From: Betaproteobacteria bacterium
GTDB taxonomy: Bacteria; Pseudomonadota; Gammaproteobacteria; Burkholderiales; Ferrovaceae
NCBI GenBank assembly: GCA_028866015.1
Contig: JAGWIW010000001.1
Coordinates: forward strand, 62,001 to 126,000
Reading direction: 5' to 3'
Length of the DNA: 64,000 nt
In this document: positions 12,986 through 22,856 of the stretch, piece by piece
How the letters are laid out: each line of letters opens with the position of its first letter
Numbering within the stretch: position 1 is the first letter of the stretch
Translations under genes and position numbers: made by a program
Notes under the pieces: generated by a model
The model's database searches: none
Seen by the model: the letters and a program-made list of their open reading frames with translations, nothing else
Told to the model about the DNA's origin: nothing

Positions 12986-13795
12986 TCACTCGCGATCCAG
13001 TTTGTCGCCCAGCTCGCAAGAACGTCTGGAAGCGGCTTGCACCGCTTCGATCACAATCGGTTCTAGGCCTGCACCTTCGAACACGGCAATTGCCGCCTCC
13101 GTAGTGCCTCCAGGCGAAGTCACTTTGCGTCGCAATGTTTCCGGGCTGTCAGGGCCTTCCTTGGCCAGCCGTGCAGCCCCAAGAACGGTATCCAGCACCA
13201 GCTGTCGGGCAGAAGCTTCGTCCAATCCCAGCGACACTGCAGCCTTGATCAGCGCTTCCATGAAGCGAAAAATGTAAGCTGGCCCGCTCCCGGAAACAGC
13301 GGTCACAGCGTCAAGGTCACTTTCCTTTTCCACCCACACCACAGACCCCACGGCGCGTAGCAGAGACTGGGCGTGCAGACGGTCTTCCTCAGAAACCCCG
13401 GTCATCGCATACAATCCTGCAACCCCCTGGCGAACAAGTGCGGGAGTATTGGGCATGGCCCGTACGATATTGGCATGCCCGCGCAGCCAGCGCGACAAGG
13501 AATCGGTCCGGATGCCTGCTGCCACGCTGATTACCCTGACTTCGGCTGAAAGGGGGGGAAGCTCTGTCACCACTTTTCGCAACTGCTGCGGCTTGACAGC
13601 CAGAACCAGCGTGCTGGCTTCGATGGCTGGGGGCATGCTGTCGTAGGTCTGAACGCCCCAATCCTTTCGCAGACGCCCCGCTGCTTCGGGCTGGATCTCC
13701 ACCACGCGGATGTCTTCGGGGGACTGGCCGTGGGCAATCAATCCGCCAATCAGGGCAGAGGCCATGTTGCCGCCACCAACAAACAGAATGCTCAT
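12986..13795 (-). CDS. proC: Pyrroline-5-carboxylate reductase
   Basis: A 269-residue enzyme that performs the last step of proline synthesis, reducing pyrroline-5-carboxylate with NAD(P)H. The N-terminal Rossmann motif is FVGGGNMASALIGGL, with VLAVKPQQL in the second half of the fold. The C-terminal dimerisation domain has VSGSGPAYIFRFMEAL and TVLGAARLAKE, followed by TSPGGTTEAAI. The frame is open to 13909, but the ATG at 13795 (MSILFVGGGN) gives the standard N-terminus and overlaps the yggS stop by 4 bp, so translation is probably coupled. Confidence 0.96.
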   Translation of the reverse strand: MSILFVGGGNMASALIGGLIAHGQSPEDIRVVEIQPEAAGRLRKDWGVQTYDSMPPAIEASTLVLAVKPQQLRKVVTELPPLSAEVRVISVAAGIRTDSLSRWLRGHANIVRAMPNTPALVRQGVAGLYAMTGVSEEDRLHAQSLLRAVGSVVWVEKESDLDAVTAVSGSGPAYIFRFMEALIKAAVSLGLDEASARQLVLDTVLGAARLAKEGPDSPETLRRKVTSPGGTTEAAIAVFEGAGLEPIVIEAVQAASRRSCELGDKLDRE

Positions 13796-14469
13796 GGTTT
13801 TAATTGCCTCTCTCCAAACAGGGCGGTACCAATCCGCACTATTGTAGAACCTTCCATGACTGCCGAGGCAAAGTCTTCCGACATGCCCATCGACAACGTG
13901 TCGAGCCAAATCCCTTGCTCCCGCAATGATTCCTTGAGCATCCGCAGCTGGGCGAACCGCTTTCGCTGCAAACCGGCATCTGCGGTGGGCTCAGGCAAGG
14001 TCATGAGCCCCCGCAATCGGATTCCCACAAGCTTTCCAACTTCCCGCGCAAGCGCGGTTACCTCAGTAGCCGTCACGCCGGATTTGCTGGACTCTCCACT
14101 CAAATTCACCTGCAGGCACGCGTTGAGCGGGGGCAATCCGGCCTGGATCCTGGCGTTTGACAGGCGCTCGGCAATTTTTATCCGATCAATACCATGCACC
14201 CAATCAAAATGCAGGGCCACCGGAGTCGTCTTGTTGCTTTGCAGCGGGCCTATGAAATGCCACTCCAAAGCCAGGTCGCTCAGGAGTGCCTGCTTTTGCA
14301 GGGCCTCCTGGACATAACTTTCGCCAAAGGCCTTTTGCCCGGCCTGGCAAGCCTCCCGGATTTTTTCTGGCGGCTGTCCCTTGCTGACCGCCAAAACCAG
14401 AACCGGGTGCCCTTTGGCCAGTTCTTCCACCTGCTCCCGGATCCGGTTCAGATTTTGGGCAATGGTCAT
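13792..14469 (-). CDS. yggS: Pyridoxal phosphate homeostasis protein (YggS/PLPBP)
   Basis: A 225-residue single-domain PLP-binding TIM-barrel protein of the YggS/PROSC family, which carries pyridoxal phosphate and influences amino-acid homeostasis. The PLP lysine is K30 in LVLAVSKGQP. Other conserved parts are FGESYVQEA, WHFIGPLQSNK, VNLSGESSKSGV and the C-terminal LSMGMSEDFASAVMEGSTIVRIGTALFG that binds the phosphate. It opens a three-gene minus-strand unit with proC and yggT and is divergent from the DUF971 gene across 56 bp. Confidence 0.95.
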   Translation of the reverse strand: MTIAQNLNRIREQVEELAKGHPVLVLAVSKGQPPEKIREACQAGQKAFGESYVQEALQKQALLSDLALEWHFIGPLQSNKTTPVALHFDWVHGIDRIKIAERLSNARIQAGLPPLNACLQVNLSGESSKSGVTATEVTALAREVGKLVGIRLRGLMTLPEPTADAGLQRKRFAQLRMLKESLREQGIWLDTLSMGMSEDFASAVMEGSTIVRIGTALFGERQLKP

Positions 14470-14525
14470 GAATTCAGGCCAAATGGTTTATCATACCGGA
14501 CTCGAACCCACTTTTTAGGTGCTTC

Positions 14526-14903
14526 ATGGCCGGACTTACTCCAGAAACCCCCTGGCCTACCGAAATCACGCTGCATCAAGCCTCCAGGCGGCTGGATGTG
14601 ACTTTCAGCGATGGCTATCAATACCAGTTTCCCATCGAATACCTTCGTGTTTATTCGCCGTCTGCCGAAGTCCGCGGACATGGCCCTGGCCAGGAAACGC
14701 TCCAGACCGGCAAACGCCTCGTTGGAATCACTGAAATCATCCCGGTAGGAAACTATGCCGTCCAGATTCGGTTTTCGGACGGCCATGATACGGGTATTTT
14801 TTCCTGGGACTATCTGAAGGAACTGGGGGAAAACCAGGAAGAATACTGGGCCAGTTATCTCAACCAATTGGAAGCTGCTGGCGCAAGCCGCGATACCCAT
14901 TGA
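14526..14903 (+). CDS. DUF971 (GBBH-like N-terminal domain) protein
   Basis: A 125-residue protein consisting of one DUF971 domain, the small beta domain that also forms the N-terminus of gamma-butyrobetaine hydroxylase. Recognisable segments are [41 protein letters not shown] and [27 protein letters not shown]. Stand-alone members are common in proteobacteria, often beside ubiE; no function is established. ubiE starts 4 bp downstream, so the two are co-transcribed. Whether it serves ubiquinone synthesis is an inference from that position. Confidence 0.9.
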   Translation: MAGLTPETPWPTEITLHQASRRLDVTFSDGYQYQFPIEYLRVYSPSAEVRGHGPGQETLQTGKRLVGITEIIPVGNYAVQIRFSDGHDTGIFSWDYLKELGENQEEYWASYLNQLEAAGASRDTH

Positions 14904-14907
14904 TTCC

Positions 14908-15639
14908 ATGAGCAAGACACATTTCGGTTTCAAGGAAGTCGAGGAATCCGATAAGGCCCGCAAGGTAGCCGAAGTTTTCGATTCTGTCGCTTCACGCTAC
15001 GATTTGATGAATGACCTGATGTCTGCAGGAATGCATCGGGCCTGGAAACACTTCACCCTGAATGTGGCAGCTGTCCGTCCGGGAAATCGCGTACTCGACC
15101 TGGCCTCAGGCAGCGGCGACCTGGCGCGCGGGTTTTCAAAACGGGTTGGCCCCGACGGCGTTGTGGTCATGACGGACATCAACCACCAGATGCTTTCACG
15201 GGGGCGGGATCGGCTTCTGGACGTTGGACATGTATTGCCCACGGTCCAATGTGACGCCGAGCACCTCCCCTTCCCGGACAACCATTTTGATTGTGTCAGC
15301 GTGGCTTTCGGGTTGCGCAACATGACCCACAAGGAACACGCGCTGGCAGAAATGCATCGGGTGCTCAAACCGGGAGGACGGGCCTTGGTGCTCGAGTTTT
15401 CCAAGATCTGGGCTCCCCTGCAGCCTTTGTACGACGCCTACTCCTTCAAGGTCATTCCGAAAATTGGCCGATGGGTTGCGAATGATGAAGCAAGTTATCA
15501 ATACCTGGCAGAATCCATTCGAATGCATCCTGGTCAGCAGGAATTGAAAACCATGATGTCCCAGGCAGGGTTTGGCGAAGTGGACTGGTTCAATCTGTCG
15601 GCTGGCGTGGTGGCCTTGCACCGGGGATACAAATGGTGA
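14908..15639 (+). CDS. ubiE: Ubiquinone/menaquinone biosynthesis C-methyltransferase
   Basis: A 243-residue class I SAM-dependent methyltransferase that methylates the quinone ring carbon (2-polyprenyl-6-methoxy-benzoquinol to the 3-methyl product). Features: [25 protein letters not shown], the SAM-binding [34 protein letters not shown] and ALVLEFSK. It overlaps ubiJ by 7 bp and forms the conserved ubiE-ubiJ-ubiB cluster. Confidence 0.97.
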   Translation: MSKTHFGFKEVEESDKARKVAEVFDSVASRYDLMNDLMSAGMHRAWKHFTLNVAAVRPGNRVLDLASGSGDLARGFSKRVGPDGVVVMTDINHQMLSRGRDRLLDVGHVLPTVQCDAEHLPFPDNHFDCVSVAFGLRNMTHKEHALAEMHRVLKPGGRALVLEFSKIWAPLQPLYDAYSFKVIPKIGRWVANDEASYQYLAESIRMHPGQQELKTMMSQAGFGEVDWFNLSAGVVALHRGYKW

Positions 15640-16214
15640 AGGATTTTCTGCGCCAACGCCTGTCAGCGGGATTGAAGGCCTTGTTCGATACGGCACCCTG
15701 GGCTGCCCAACGACTCCAGCCTTTTTCGGGTAGCGTCATCATGTTGGACCTTGGCGGGCAGCGCATTCCTTTTGCCATTGACGACCAGGGGCGTCCCGGA
15801 CTTTGTGATGCGATTCCAGACCAGTCCCAGTTGACCATTCGCATGCCTTTTTCAGCACTGCCCCTGTTTTTGTCAGACAAGGACGCCGCCCTGCGCGAGC
15901 TGCATCTGGAAGGAAACAGTGGCCTCGCCCACGAAGTGGGATTCCTTGCACGCAATTTCAGGCCGGATCTCGAGGAATTGCTCAGTCGGGTGGTTGGCGA
16001 CCTGCTGGCTCATCGCATCACCCAATCCGCGCGCAACTTCCGTGGCTGGGCAAGGGATAGCGGCCGCCGCCTTTCTGACTCCCTGTCAGAGTACGTCACT
16101 GAAGAAGGACGGTTTGTCACCGGCCGCGCGGCAGTGCAACGATTCTCACGGGATGTGGCTGAGCTGGACGAGGCCGTTCGCCGTTTTGAGCAGCGTATGG
16201 CGAGGCAGGCCTGA
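15633..16214 (+). CDS. ubiJ: Ubiquinone biosynthesis accessory factor UbiJ (SCP2 domain)
   Basis: A 193-residue protein with an N-terminal SCP2-like lipid-binding domain (about residues 15-115; [47 protein letters not shown]) and a C-terminal helical part ending in a coiled-coil-like [17 protein letters not shown]. UbiJ works with UbiK and the Ubi metabolon in aerobic ubiquinone synthesis, probably presenting hydrophobic intermediates. Identification rests on the SCP2 pattern and its place between ubiE and ubiB, overlapping each by a few bases. Confidence 0.92.
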   Translation: MVKDFLRQRLSAGLKALFDTAPWAAQRLQPFSGSVIMLDLGGQRIPFAIDDQGRPGLCDAIPDQSQLTIRMPFSALPLFLSDKDAALRELHLEGNSGLAHEVGFLARNFRPDLEELLSRVVGDLLAHRITQSARNFRGWARDSGRRLSDSLSEYVTEEGRFVTGRAAVQRFSRDVAELDEAVRRFEQRMARQA

Positions 16215-17758
16215 TGCGCGTTCTGCGGTTCCTCAAAATCCTGTCGGTATTTGTCACGTACGGGCTGGATGAATTCGTCTTCGCCCATCCAAGCGCTACG
16301 GCCGCACGATCACTGACCCGCCGCCTGCTTTTCTGGCGGCGCTTTGATGCTCCAAGGGCAATCCGCCTGCGACGGGCCCTGGAGACGCTGGGCCCCATTT
16401 TCGTCAAATTCGGTCAGGCGCTTTCCACGCGCCGCGACCTCATTCCACTGGATATCGCGGACGAGCTGGCCCGACTCCAGGACCAGGTCCCCCCTTTCCC
16501 TGGCGAGCAGTCCAAAGCCATGCTGGAAGAGATTTACAGGAAACCCCTGGATCAGGTCTTTGCCTCCTTCGACATGACGCCGGTGGCCAGCGCATCAGTA
16601 GCCCAGGTTCATTTCGCCGTATTGCAGAATGGCCAGGAAGCGGCTGTCAAAATCCTGCGCCCTGACGTTGATCGCGCCATTGCGCGAGATGTGGCCCTGC
16701 TCTACACCATGGCCCGCCTGCTTGAACGCCTGTTTTCCGAGGCACGAAGGCTGCGCCCTGTGGAAGTGGTTGCAGAATTCGAAAAGCACCTGCACGATGA
16801 GCTCGACCTCATGGTCGAAGCGTCCAATGCCAGTCAGCTCCGACGGAATTTTTCAGACCGGCGCCTGCTCATCATTCCCGAAGTATTCTGGGACTATTGC
16901 GATACCCGCGTAATGGTGATGGAGCGCATGAAGGGAACTCCCATCAGCCAGGTTGATGTGCTGCGCAGCAAAGGCGTGGACATTCCCAAGCTGGCCCGTG
17001 ACGGGGTGGAAATATTCTTCACCCAGGTGTTCCGTGACGGCTTTTTTCACGCCGACATGCACCCCGGAAATATTCAGGTGGCCGACGATGGCCGTTACGT
17101 GGGGCTGGATTTCGGCATCATCGGCACGCTCAACGCGCGGGACAAGAATTACCTGGCCCAAAATTTTCTTGCCTTCTTCCGACGCGACTACCATCGGGTA
17201 GCCACTGCCCACATCGAAGCCGGCTGGGTTCCTTCAGACACCCGTGCCGACGAGTTCGAGTCCGCCATCCGTGCCGTATGCGAACCGATTTTCGACAAGC
17301 CTTTGCGTGAAATTTCCTTTGGCAAGGTATTGCTGCGCCTGTTCCAGGTGTCGCGCCGCTTCAACATGGTCATCCAGCCTCAGCTGGTCATGCTGCAAAA
17401 AACCCTGCTCAATGTGGAAGGGTTGGGCCGCGATCTGGACCCTGATCTTGACCTGTGGAAAACCGCCAAACCTTTTCTTGAGCGCTGGATGAGCGAGCAG
17501 GTGGGATGGCGGGGCTTGGTGCGGGCGATCCGCCAGGAAGGCGGACAATGGGTGACCCTGGCGCCTGAATTGCCCAGGCTTGTTCACCGCGCACTTTCGG
17601 AACACGTCGAACAAGGCGGCTTGCGCCAGGAAATTCAGGCCCTGCGAGCCCAGCAACACAGCCTGCAACGCTGGTTGACCGGCGTTCTGGTGCTGCTGGG
17701 CCTGCTGGTGGGCATGGCCCTGGCCGTGGCTTTTCTTTTCCTCCAGAGCGGCTACTAG
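16214..17758 (+). CDS. ubiB: Ubiquinone biosynthesis protein kinase-like UbiB
   Basis: A 514-residue atypical kinase of the ABC1/ADCK/UbiB family, needed for ubiquinone production. Conserved elements: the KxGQ-type [27 protein letters not shown], the lysine segment [10 protein letters not shown], and [27 protein letters not shown] with the catalytic Asp and Asn. Two C-terminal hydrophobic helices ([23 protein letters not shown]) anchor it in the inner membrane. It starts on the last base of ubiJ and converges with livF, whose stop lies 7 bp away. Confidence 0.96.
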   Translation: MRVLRFLKILSVFVTYGLDEFVFAHPSATAARSLTRRLLFWRRFDAPRAIRLRRALETLGPIFVKFGQALSTRRDLIPLDIADELARLQDQVPPFPGEQSKAMLEEIYRKPLDQVFASFDMTPVASASVAQVHFAVLQNGQEAAVKILRPDVDRAIARDVALLYTMARLLERLFSEARRLRPVEVVAEFEKHLHDELDLMVEASNASQLRRNFSDRRLLIIPEVFWDYCDTRVMVMERMKGTPISQVDVLRSKGVDIPKLARDGVEIFFTQVFRDGFFHADMHPGNIQVADDGRYVGLDFGIIGTLNARDKNYLAQNFLAFFRRDYHRVATAHIEAGWVPSDTRADEFESAIRAVCEPIFDKPLREISFGKVLLRLFQVSRRFNMVIQPQLVMLQKTLLNVEGLGRDLDPDLDLWKTAKPFLERWMSEQVGWRGLVRAIRQEGGQWVTLAPELPRLVHRALSEHVEQGGLRQEIQALRAQQHSLQRWLTGVLVLLGLLVGMALAVAFLFLQSGY

Positions 17759-17765
17759 CAGCGTC

Positions 17766-18500
17766 TCAGTGGCTGGCTGATCCGCCCAGATAGGCGGCCT
17801 GGACTTTGGGATCGTTGCGCAACTGGGTTGCCGGCCCGTGAACGGCAATGCGGCCGTTTTCCATAACATAGCCGTAGTCCGCCACACCCAGAGCCGCAGC
17901 AGCAAACTGCTCGACCAGGAGCATGGTGATGCCCTGCTCTTTCAGTCGCCCGATGATGTGGAACACCTCATCCACCAGGATCGGCGCCAACCCCATGGAA
18001 GGTTCGTCGAGCAGCAACACCTCCGGCTTGAGCATCAAGGCGCGGGCCATGGCCAGCATTTGCTGCTCGCCCCCCGACAATGTGCCTGCCAGCTGGTGCT
18101 GTCGCTCCCGCAACCGAGGGAACAGATCCAGCGCCTTTTCAAGATCCCCCTGAATATCCCCCCGGGGCCGTTTCCCCCCCAGGGTCAGGCGTGTAAAGGC
18201 ACCCAGCAAAAGATTGTCACGCACCGATTGCGTGGGAAACACCCTGCGTCCCTCTGGGCTGTGGGCCAGCCCGATTTTGGCAATGCGATGAGCGGGCAAT
18301 CCCGTGATGTCTTTGCTGCCCAGCATGATGCGCCCTGCCGATGGCTTGAGCATTCCACTCACAGCACGCATGGTGGTGGTCTTGCCCGCCCCATTCGAAC
18401 CGATCAAGGTCACCACTTGCCCTTGGGGCACGTTCAGTGAAATGCCGTGCAGTACCTGGACTTGACCGTAAGCTGCTTTGAGATCGTGAATTTCCAACAT
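17766..18500 (-). CDS. livF: Branched-chain amino acid ABC transporter ATP-binding protein LivF
   Basis: A 244-residue ABC ATPase: Walker A GSNGAGKTT, Q-loop region, signature LSGGEQQMLAMARAL, Walker B VLLLDEPSMGLAP and the switch His near LLVEQFA. The ending EAAYLGG-type sequence (QAAYLGGSASH) is typical of LivF. It is the last gene of the liv operon and supplies one ATPase of a hydrophobic-amino-acid (HAAT) importer; the other ATPase is the LivG half of the fusion encoded 14 bp upstream. Substrates of this family also include urea and short amides, so substrate identity is not proven. Confidence 0.95.
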   Translation of the reverse strand: MLEIHDLKAAYGQVQVLHGISLNVPQGQVVTLIGSNGAGKTTTMRAVSGMLKPSAGRIMLGSKDITGLPAHRIAKIGLAHSPEGRRVFPTQSVRDNLLLGAFTRLTLGGKRPRGDIQGDLEKALDLFPRLRERQHQLAGTLSGGEQQMLAMARALMLKPEVLLLDEPSMGLAPILVDEVFHIIGRLKEQGITMLLVEQFAAAALGVADYGYVMENGRIAVHGPATQLRNDPKVQAAYLGGSASH

Positions 18501-18514
18501 GGTTCTCTCCTCGG

Positions 18515-20452
18515 TCAGGTTGAAGCCTGGCCGCCCAGGTAAGCTTCGATAACTTTGGGATCAGACTGCACTGCCGCCGGCTTGCCTTCCGAAATCTTCT
18601 GGCCAAAATCCAGCACGGACACCACATCGGAAATGCCCATCACCACATCCATATGGTGTTCGATCAGTATCACGGTAATCCCATGCTCCCGGATCTTGCG
18701 GATGATTTCGATCAGGTCCTTGATTTCAGGAGATGTAAGGCCTGCAGCAGGCTCATCCAGCAGGAGCAGCGCAGGATTAAGCCCCAGGGCACGTCCAATC
18801 TCCAGCAAACGCTGGCGCCCATAAGGCAGGTTTCGCGCCTCTTCGTTCATGAAAGCTTCAAGGCCGACGAATCGCAGAATGCTGGCTGCCCGCATCCGGG
18901 CTGCAGCCTCCTCACGCCGGTAACGAGGCGTGTTGAGCATGACGTCAGCCAGATTGGATTTGTAGGTGTGATGCAAACCCACCAGCACATTTTCCAGTGC
19001 CGTCATTTCACCAAACAGCTGCAGGTTCTGGAATGTCCGAGCCATGCCTTGCAAGGCAATGGCCGAAGGTGTGTCTCCGGATATCGTGCTGCCATTGAAA
19101 ACAACGCTGCCTTCTGTGGGCGTGTAGATGCCTGTCAGCACGTTCATCATGGTGGACTTGCCTGATCCGTTGGGCCCGATGAGTCCATGTATGGAACCGC
19201 GTGTGACGGCCAGATCCACCTGGTTGAGCGCCTTGAGGCCACCGAACTGCATCAGGATCTGGCGGGCTTCCAGCAAGGCCCCATCTTTTTTGACGGCATG
19301 GTCCGGTGCGGCCCAAACCTGTCCCTCTCCCGCTTTGTCGATGGCAAGCGCGCGTCCCACCCACTGGGGTCGATAGTGCCCGATGACGTTCCGTATCCAC
19401 CCGATGATGCCTTCCTGCAGGTAGTACACCACGAACAGGATCAGGAAACCAAAAATGGTGATGCGCCAATCCGTCATTTCCTGGAGCTTGTGTGCGCTCC
19501 ACTCCAGTGCCGCAGCGCCAACCACTGGAATGACCAGCGGCTTGAAGGTGCGCTTGCCGGAAATAACGTGACGGATCACGAACAGCGCCACGCCAACTGC
19601 AATGATGTGAGCCAAATATCGGAACAACTCGATGTCATTCAGGACATTGGGCAGCAACACCACAATGGCGGCACCCAGTACCGGCCCAAGCCGGGTTTTG
19701 CGGCCGCCCATGATGAGCGCGAGCAGGAACAGAACGGTCAGCTCAAAATTGAACGTATTGGGCGCAATGTAGAGTTCGTTGAAGGTGAACATGCCACCGG
19801 CCAACCCGGCAAGGCCTGCACTGATGGCAAAGGCAAACACCTTGTAGCGGTATACGCTGACACCCATGCAATCGGCTGCCACAGGGCTTCCGCGCAAGGC
19901 TTCGAAAGCCCGGCCCAGATGCGACTTGAGAATCCGGTTGACCAGCAACATCGCCACCAGGAAGACGATGACGACCACGTAGTAGTAATGCTGCTCTTCC
20001 AGGATGAATCCAAACAGTGCGGGCTTCTTGATGGTGATGCCCAGCGGCCCATTGGTGAGGAAATCCATCTCGTTGATGAGAATCTCGGCAATGGTGCCAA
20101 AAGCCAGCGTCACCATGGCAAGGTAAGGACCCGTGACCCGCAGGGCCGGTAATGCCAGCAGCAACCCGAACGCAGCCGTGACAAATATGCTGGATGGAAT
20201 GGCGAGGTAGAACGGCCAGCCCATCTTCCAGTTGAGGATGCCCGCCGCATAGGCGCCGATGCCAAACAATCCGGCATGAGCCAGGGATACTTCCCCCGTG
20301 TAGCCGACCACGATGTCCAGCCCGAACAGCAGCACCGCATAGATGGCGATCAGCACCACCTGGTGCACGTAGTATTCGTTGTCAATCCAGCGGGGCAGTA
20401 TGGCCAGCAGAACGAAAATAGCCAGCAAACCCAGAATTCGAACAGCTTTCAT
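18515..20452 (-). CDS. Fused LivM permease - LivG ATPase of a HAAT-family ABC importer
   Basis: One 645-residue protein combines two normally separate subunits. Residues 1 to about 350 form the LivM permease with about ten membrane segments (GYTGEVSLAHAGLFGIGAYA, PYLAMVTLAFGTIAEILIN, LRGSPVAADCMGV). A linker follows, and from about 385 there is a LivG-type ATPase with Walker A GPNGSGKST (K432), the LivG-style signature NLPYGRQRLLEIGRAL, Walker B LLLLDEPAAGL and IEHHMDVVM. No stop or frameshift separates the halves, so the fusion is genuine. Fused LivM-LivG proteins exist in other proteobacteria. A GTG at 20455 is an alternative start, immediately after the livH stop. Confidence 0.93.
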   Translation of the reverse strand: MKAVRILGLLAIFVLLAILPRWIDNEYYVHQVVLIAIYAVLLFGLDIVVGYTGEVSLAHAGLFGIGAYAAGILNWKMGWPFYLAIPSSIFVTAAFGLLLALPALRVTGPYLAMVTLAFGTIAEILINEMDFLTNGPLGITIKKPALFGFILEEQHYYYVVVIVFLVAMLLVNRILKSHLGRAFEALRGSPVAADCMGVSVYRYKVFAFAISAGLAGLAGGMFTFNELYIAPNTFNFELTVLFLLALIMGGRKTRLGPVLGAAIVVLLPNVLNDIELFRYLAHIIAVGVALFVIRHVISGKRTFKPLVIPVVGAAALEWSAHKLQEMTDWRITIFGFLILFVVYYLQEGIIGWIRNVIGHYRPQWVGRALAIDKAGEGQVWAAPDHAVKKDGALLEARQILMQFGGLKALNQVDLAVTRGSIHGLIGPNGSGKSTMMNVLTGIYTPTEGSVVFNGSTISGDTPSAIALQGMARTFQNLQLFGEMTALENVLVGLHHTYKSNLADVMLNTPRYRREEAAARMRAASILRFVGLEAFMNEEARNLPYGRQRLLEIGRALGLNPALLLLDEPAAGLTSPEIKDLIEIIRKIREHGITVILIEHHMDVVMGISDVVSVLDFGQKISEGKPAAVQSDPKVIEAYLGGQAST

Positions 20453-20455
20453 CAC

Positions 20456-21346
20456 TCACACCTTCTTTATGGTGGTCTTTCCAAACAGCCCGCTGGGCTT
20501 GATGGCCAGAACCAGCAGCAGCAGGACCAGGCCAGGCACATCCTTGTACCCGGTGGACAGGTAGAAACCCGTTGTGGTTTCGGCGATGCCCAGCAGGATG
20601 CCGCCCACAATCACCCCCAGGCCGGAAGTCAGGCCTCCGATGATGGCCACGGCAAACGCTTTGAGCCCAAGCACCGCCCCCATGGAAGCGCCGGTCAGGG
20701 TAATGGGCGCAATCAGCACACCGGCAAACGCAGCCGACATGGAAGACAGGGCATAGGAAAAGGTGATCACCAGACCGGTGTTGATTCCCATCAGCCCGGC
20801 CGCATCACGATCGCTGGACGTGGCCACCACCGCCTTCCCATAAATGGAGCGGCGATTGAACAATTCCACCAGCAGCATCATGAGCAGGGCGCCCACGACC
20901 ACCATCAACTCCATCGGCAGCACGTTGGCGTCAAGAATATGGATTGGCGCTGTGGGCAGGGGAGATGGGAATGGCATGTCATCACGCCCCCAGATATTTT
21001 CGGCCACATTCCGGAAAATAATGCCCAAGGCGATGGTGGACATGATCCAGCCGAACTCGGACTTGCTCTTGATGGCAGGACGCACAGCAATAAATTCCAC
21101 CACGACCCCCTGCAGGGCACCAAACAGCAAAACCAGCGGGATCATCAGCCAATAGTTCGTGTAAGGACCACCCAGCACGTCACCATTGATGGACAACCCG
21201 ACCATGGCCCCCAGCATCAAGGCTTCCCCCTGCCCGAAGTTCAGGGTCCCTGACGTGGCAAATGTGGATTGGTAGCCGAAAGCGATGACGGCATAAATCA
21301 TGCCGAGTGCAATGCCGCTCATCAGCAGCTGCATCAGGATATCCAT
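20456..21346 (-). CDS. livH: Branched-chain amino acid ABC transporter permease LivH
   Basis: A 296-residue inner-membrane permease with about eight hydrophobic segments and the LivH hallmarks: GIALGMIYAVIAFGYQ, GTLNFGQGEALMLGAM, AVVATSSDRDAAGLMGIN (coupling helix for the ATPase) and GGLTSGLGVIVGGILLGIAE. It pairs with the LivM half of the neighbouring fusion. An intrinsic terminator lies between the binding-protein gene and this gene, so it is probably expressed at a lower level. Confidence 0.95.
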   Translation of the reverse strand: MDILMQLLMSGIALGMIYAVIAFGYQSTFATSGTLNFGQGEALMLGAMVGLSINGDVLGGPYTNYWLMIPLVLLFGALQGVVVEFIAVRPAIKSKSEFGWIMSTIALGIIFRNVAENIWGRDDMPFPSPLPTAPIHILDANVLPMELMVVVGALLMMLLVELFNRRSIYGKAVVATSSDRDAAGLMGINTGLVITFSYALSSMSAAFAGVLIAPITLTGASMGAVLGLKAFAVAIIGGLTSGLGVIVGGILLGIAETTTGFYLSTGYKDVPGLVLLLLVLAIKPSGLFGKTTIKKV

Positions 21347-21393
21347 GGAAAATCCCAGTTGAAAATTGGATGGTTGTTGAAGAGGCCTTCAGG

Positions 21394-21422
21394 AAAAAGC
21401 GTCCCACCCTGCGGCGGGACGC
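21394..21422 (-). terminator. Intrinsic terminator between livK and livH
   Basis: On the minus strand a GC-rich hairpin (arms GCGTCCCGCC and GGTGGGACGC with one mismatch, loop GCAG) is followed by TTTTTCC. It sits 9 bp past the binding-protein stop. As it lies inside the operon, it should cause partial termination and favour excess binding protein over membrane subunits. Confidence 0.8.
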
Positions 21423-21430
21423 CTGATCAC

Positions 21431-22639
21431 TTACTTGGTATGAAACGGGTTCTTGCGATCTTCCTCATAGGCATAAACCACATGCCCGTCCTTCACTTCC
21501 CCCATCACCGGAATGTTGGCCGTGATGGCTTCATGGTTGTCATGCGAATAGGGTTTGTTGTAGTTGGTCACCACACCGTCCACAGGCTGCTTGAGGTTCT
21601 CCAGGGCAGCCCGTATCGCCGGCCCGTTGGTGCTGCCGGCCTGCTTGATGGCTGCAGCCAGCAGATACATGGAATCGTACCCCTGGGCTGCTGAAACCGG
21701 CGAAGGAATACGCCCGTTGGCCGGGTGGTAAGCCTTCAGGTAAGCATCAATGAACGCTTTCCGTTTCGGCGTGTTGGGTTCCTGGATGAACGTCTGCGGC
21801 ATGCGGGCGCCGTTGCTGTTGGCACCGGCATTGTCGATGAAGTTGGCCATGGAGAGCGTCCAGCTGCCGATCATCGGAACTTTCCAACCCAGTTTCGCCA
21901 TGCCGTTGGCAATTTGCGCCAGCTCAGGGCCAATGCCGTAGGTCAGGATGGCCTGGGCACCGGCTTCCTTGGCCCGCAGCAACTGGGCTGTCATGTCGGT
22001 GTCCTTGATGTTGAATTTCTCAACAGCAACTGGCTTGATGCCTTTGGCAGCCAGGGCCTTTTCCAGATCCTCGCGTCCCAGCTGTCCGTAGTTGGTTGAG
22101 TCAGCCAAAATCGCCACCTTCTTGAAATGGCGCTTGGTAATCGCCTCTTCCACGATCATGTGGGACTGGATGCCGTCATTGGCCGAAGTACGGAAAATAT
22201 AGTTGTCCTTGTAATCTGGCGGCAGAAACTGCTTGGTGATCAAGGAACCGGTTGCCACGTTGTTGATGACCGGGATTTTGGCCTCTTCATAGAAACGCTG
22301 GGCAGCCAGCGCAACCCCGGTGTTGATGAACCCCACGTCAGCCACAACTTTTTCACGGTTGATGAGTTCCTGGGCCACCTGCACGCCGCGTTCGTTCTTG
22401 GCCTCATCGTCGCGCTCGATCAGTTGAATCTTGCGGCCCAATACGCCACCAGCCTTGTTGATTTCATCAGTCGCCAGGCGCACACCATCACGCATGGACA
22501 GGCCCATCGGAGAAGATCCGCCTGTAAAGGGGCCAGAGAGACCCACTTTGATTGGTTCTGCAGCCATGGCACCCAGTGCCAGGGTTACCAGCGAAACGCC
22601 CAGTACAGGGGCAGCCCATTTGGGAATTGCAAAATGCAT
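21431..22639 (-). CDS. livK: Periplasmic amino acid-binding protein of the liv operon
   Basis: A 402-residue type I periplasmic binding protein (Leu/Ile/Val-binding family). A signal peptide (cleavage near ALGAMAA) precedes the mature [19 protein letters not shown]. Other family segments are [48 protein letters not shown] and [15 protein letters not shown]. The start was set at ATG 22639 because GAGGAG lies 6 bp upstream; an in-frame ATG at 22645 directly abuts that Shine-Dalgarno and is unlikely. The true ligand is unknown: branched-chain amino acids are the default, but related proteins bind other small amino acids or amides. The symbol reflects position and family only. Confidence 0.88.
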   Translation of the reverse strand: MHFAIPKWAAPVLGVSLVTLALGAMAAEPIKVGLSGPFTGGSSPMGLSMRDGVRLATDEINKAGGVLGRKIQLIERDDEAKNERGVQVAQELINREKVVADVGFINTGVALAAQRFYEEAKIPVINNVATGSLITKQFLPPDYKDNYIFRTSANDGIQSHMIVEEAITKRHFKKVAILADSTNYGQLGREDLEKALAAKGIKPVAVEKFNIKDTDMTAQLLRAKEAGAQAILTYGIGPELAQIANGMAKLGWKVPMIGSWTLSMANFIDNAGANSNGARMPQTFIQEPNTPKRKAFIDAYLKAYHPANGRIPSPVSAAQGYDSMYLLAAAIKQAGSTNGPAIRAALENLKQPVDGVVTNYNKPYSHDNHEAITANIPVMGEVKDGHVVYAYEEDRKNPFHTK

Positions 22640-22700
22640 GATCATCTCCTCGTCTTTAGGTTCGAGTATTCGGAACTTCGCTGGAGCCTATGTGCCGGCG

Positions 22701-22731
22701 ATTCTAGCATGCTGCAAAAAGCAGCGTACAA
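22701..22731 (-). promoter_or_regulatory. Putative liv operon promoter with an internal inverted repeat
   Basis: On the minus strand, TTGTAC (22726-22731) and TAGAAT (22701-22706) form a -35/-10 pair with a long 19-bp spacer. The spacer contains GCTGC-TTTTT-GCAGC (22711-22725), a perfect inverted repeat that could be an operator. The rest of the 217-bp gap before the carbonic anhydrase gene holds CACAAT-like -10 bases at 22820-22825 on the plus strand and little else. Confidence 0.35.
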
Positions 22732-22856
22732 GCGGCACTTTGAGCCTAAAAGGCCTTAAGCTTCCCTTAAGATTCCGGCTTCCGGTGCCCACGCGGGATC
22801 GGAAACTGTCAAAGTTTGGCACAATACGCGTTTTTAGCAAAGTTTTGAGAGGAACG

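Noticed and set aside
19187-20152. Plus-strand open frame (321 codons) opposite the livMG fusion
   Set aside because: His/Gln/Asp-rich composition is what an antisense reading of hydrophobic codons gives; no signal of its own.
22711-22725. Intrinsic terminator GCTGC-AAAAA-GCAGC
   Set aside because: A five-bp stem with no following T-run, located in a promoter region between divergent genes; more likely an operator or chance.
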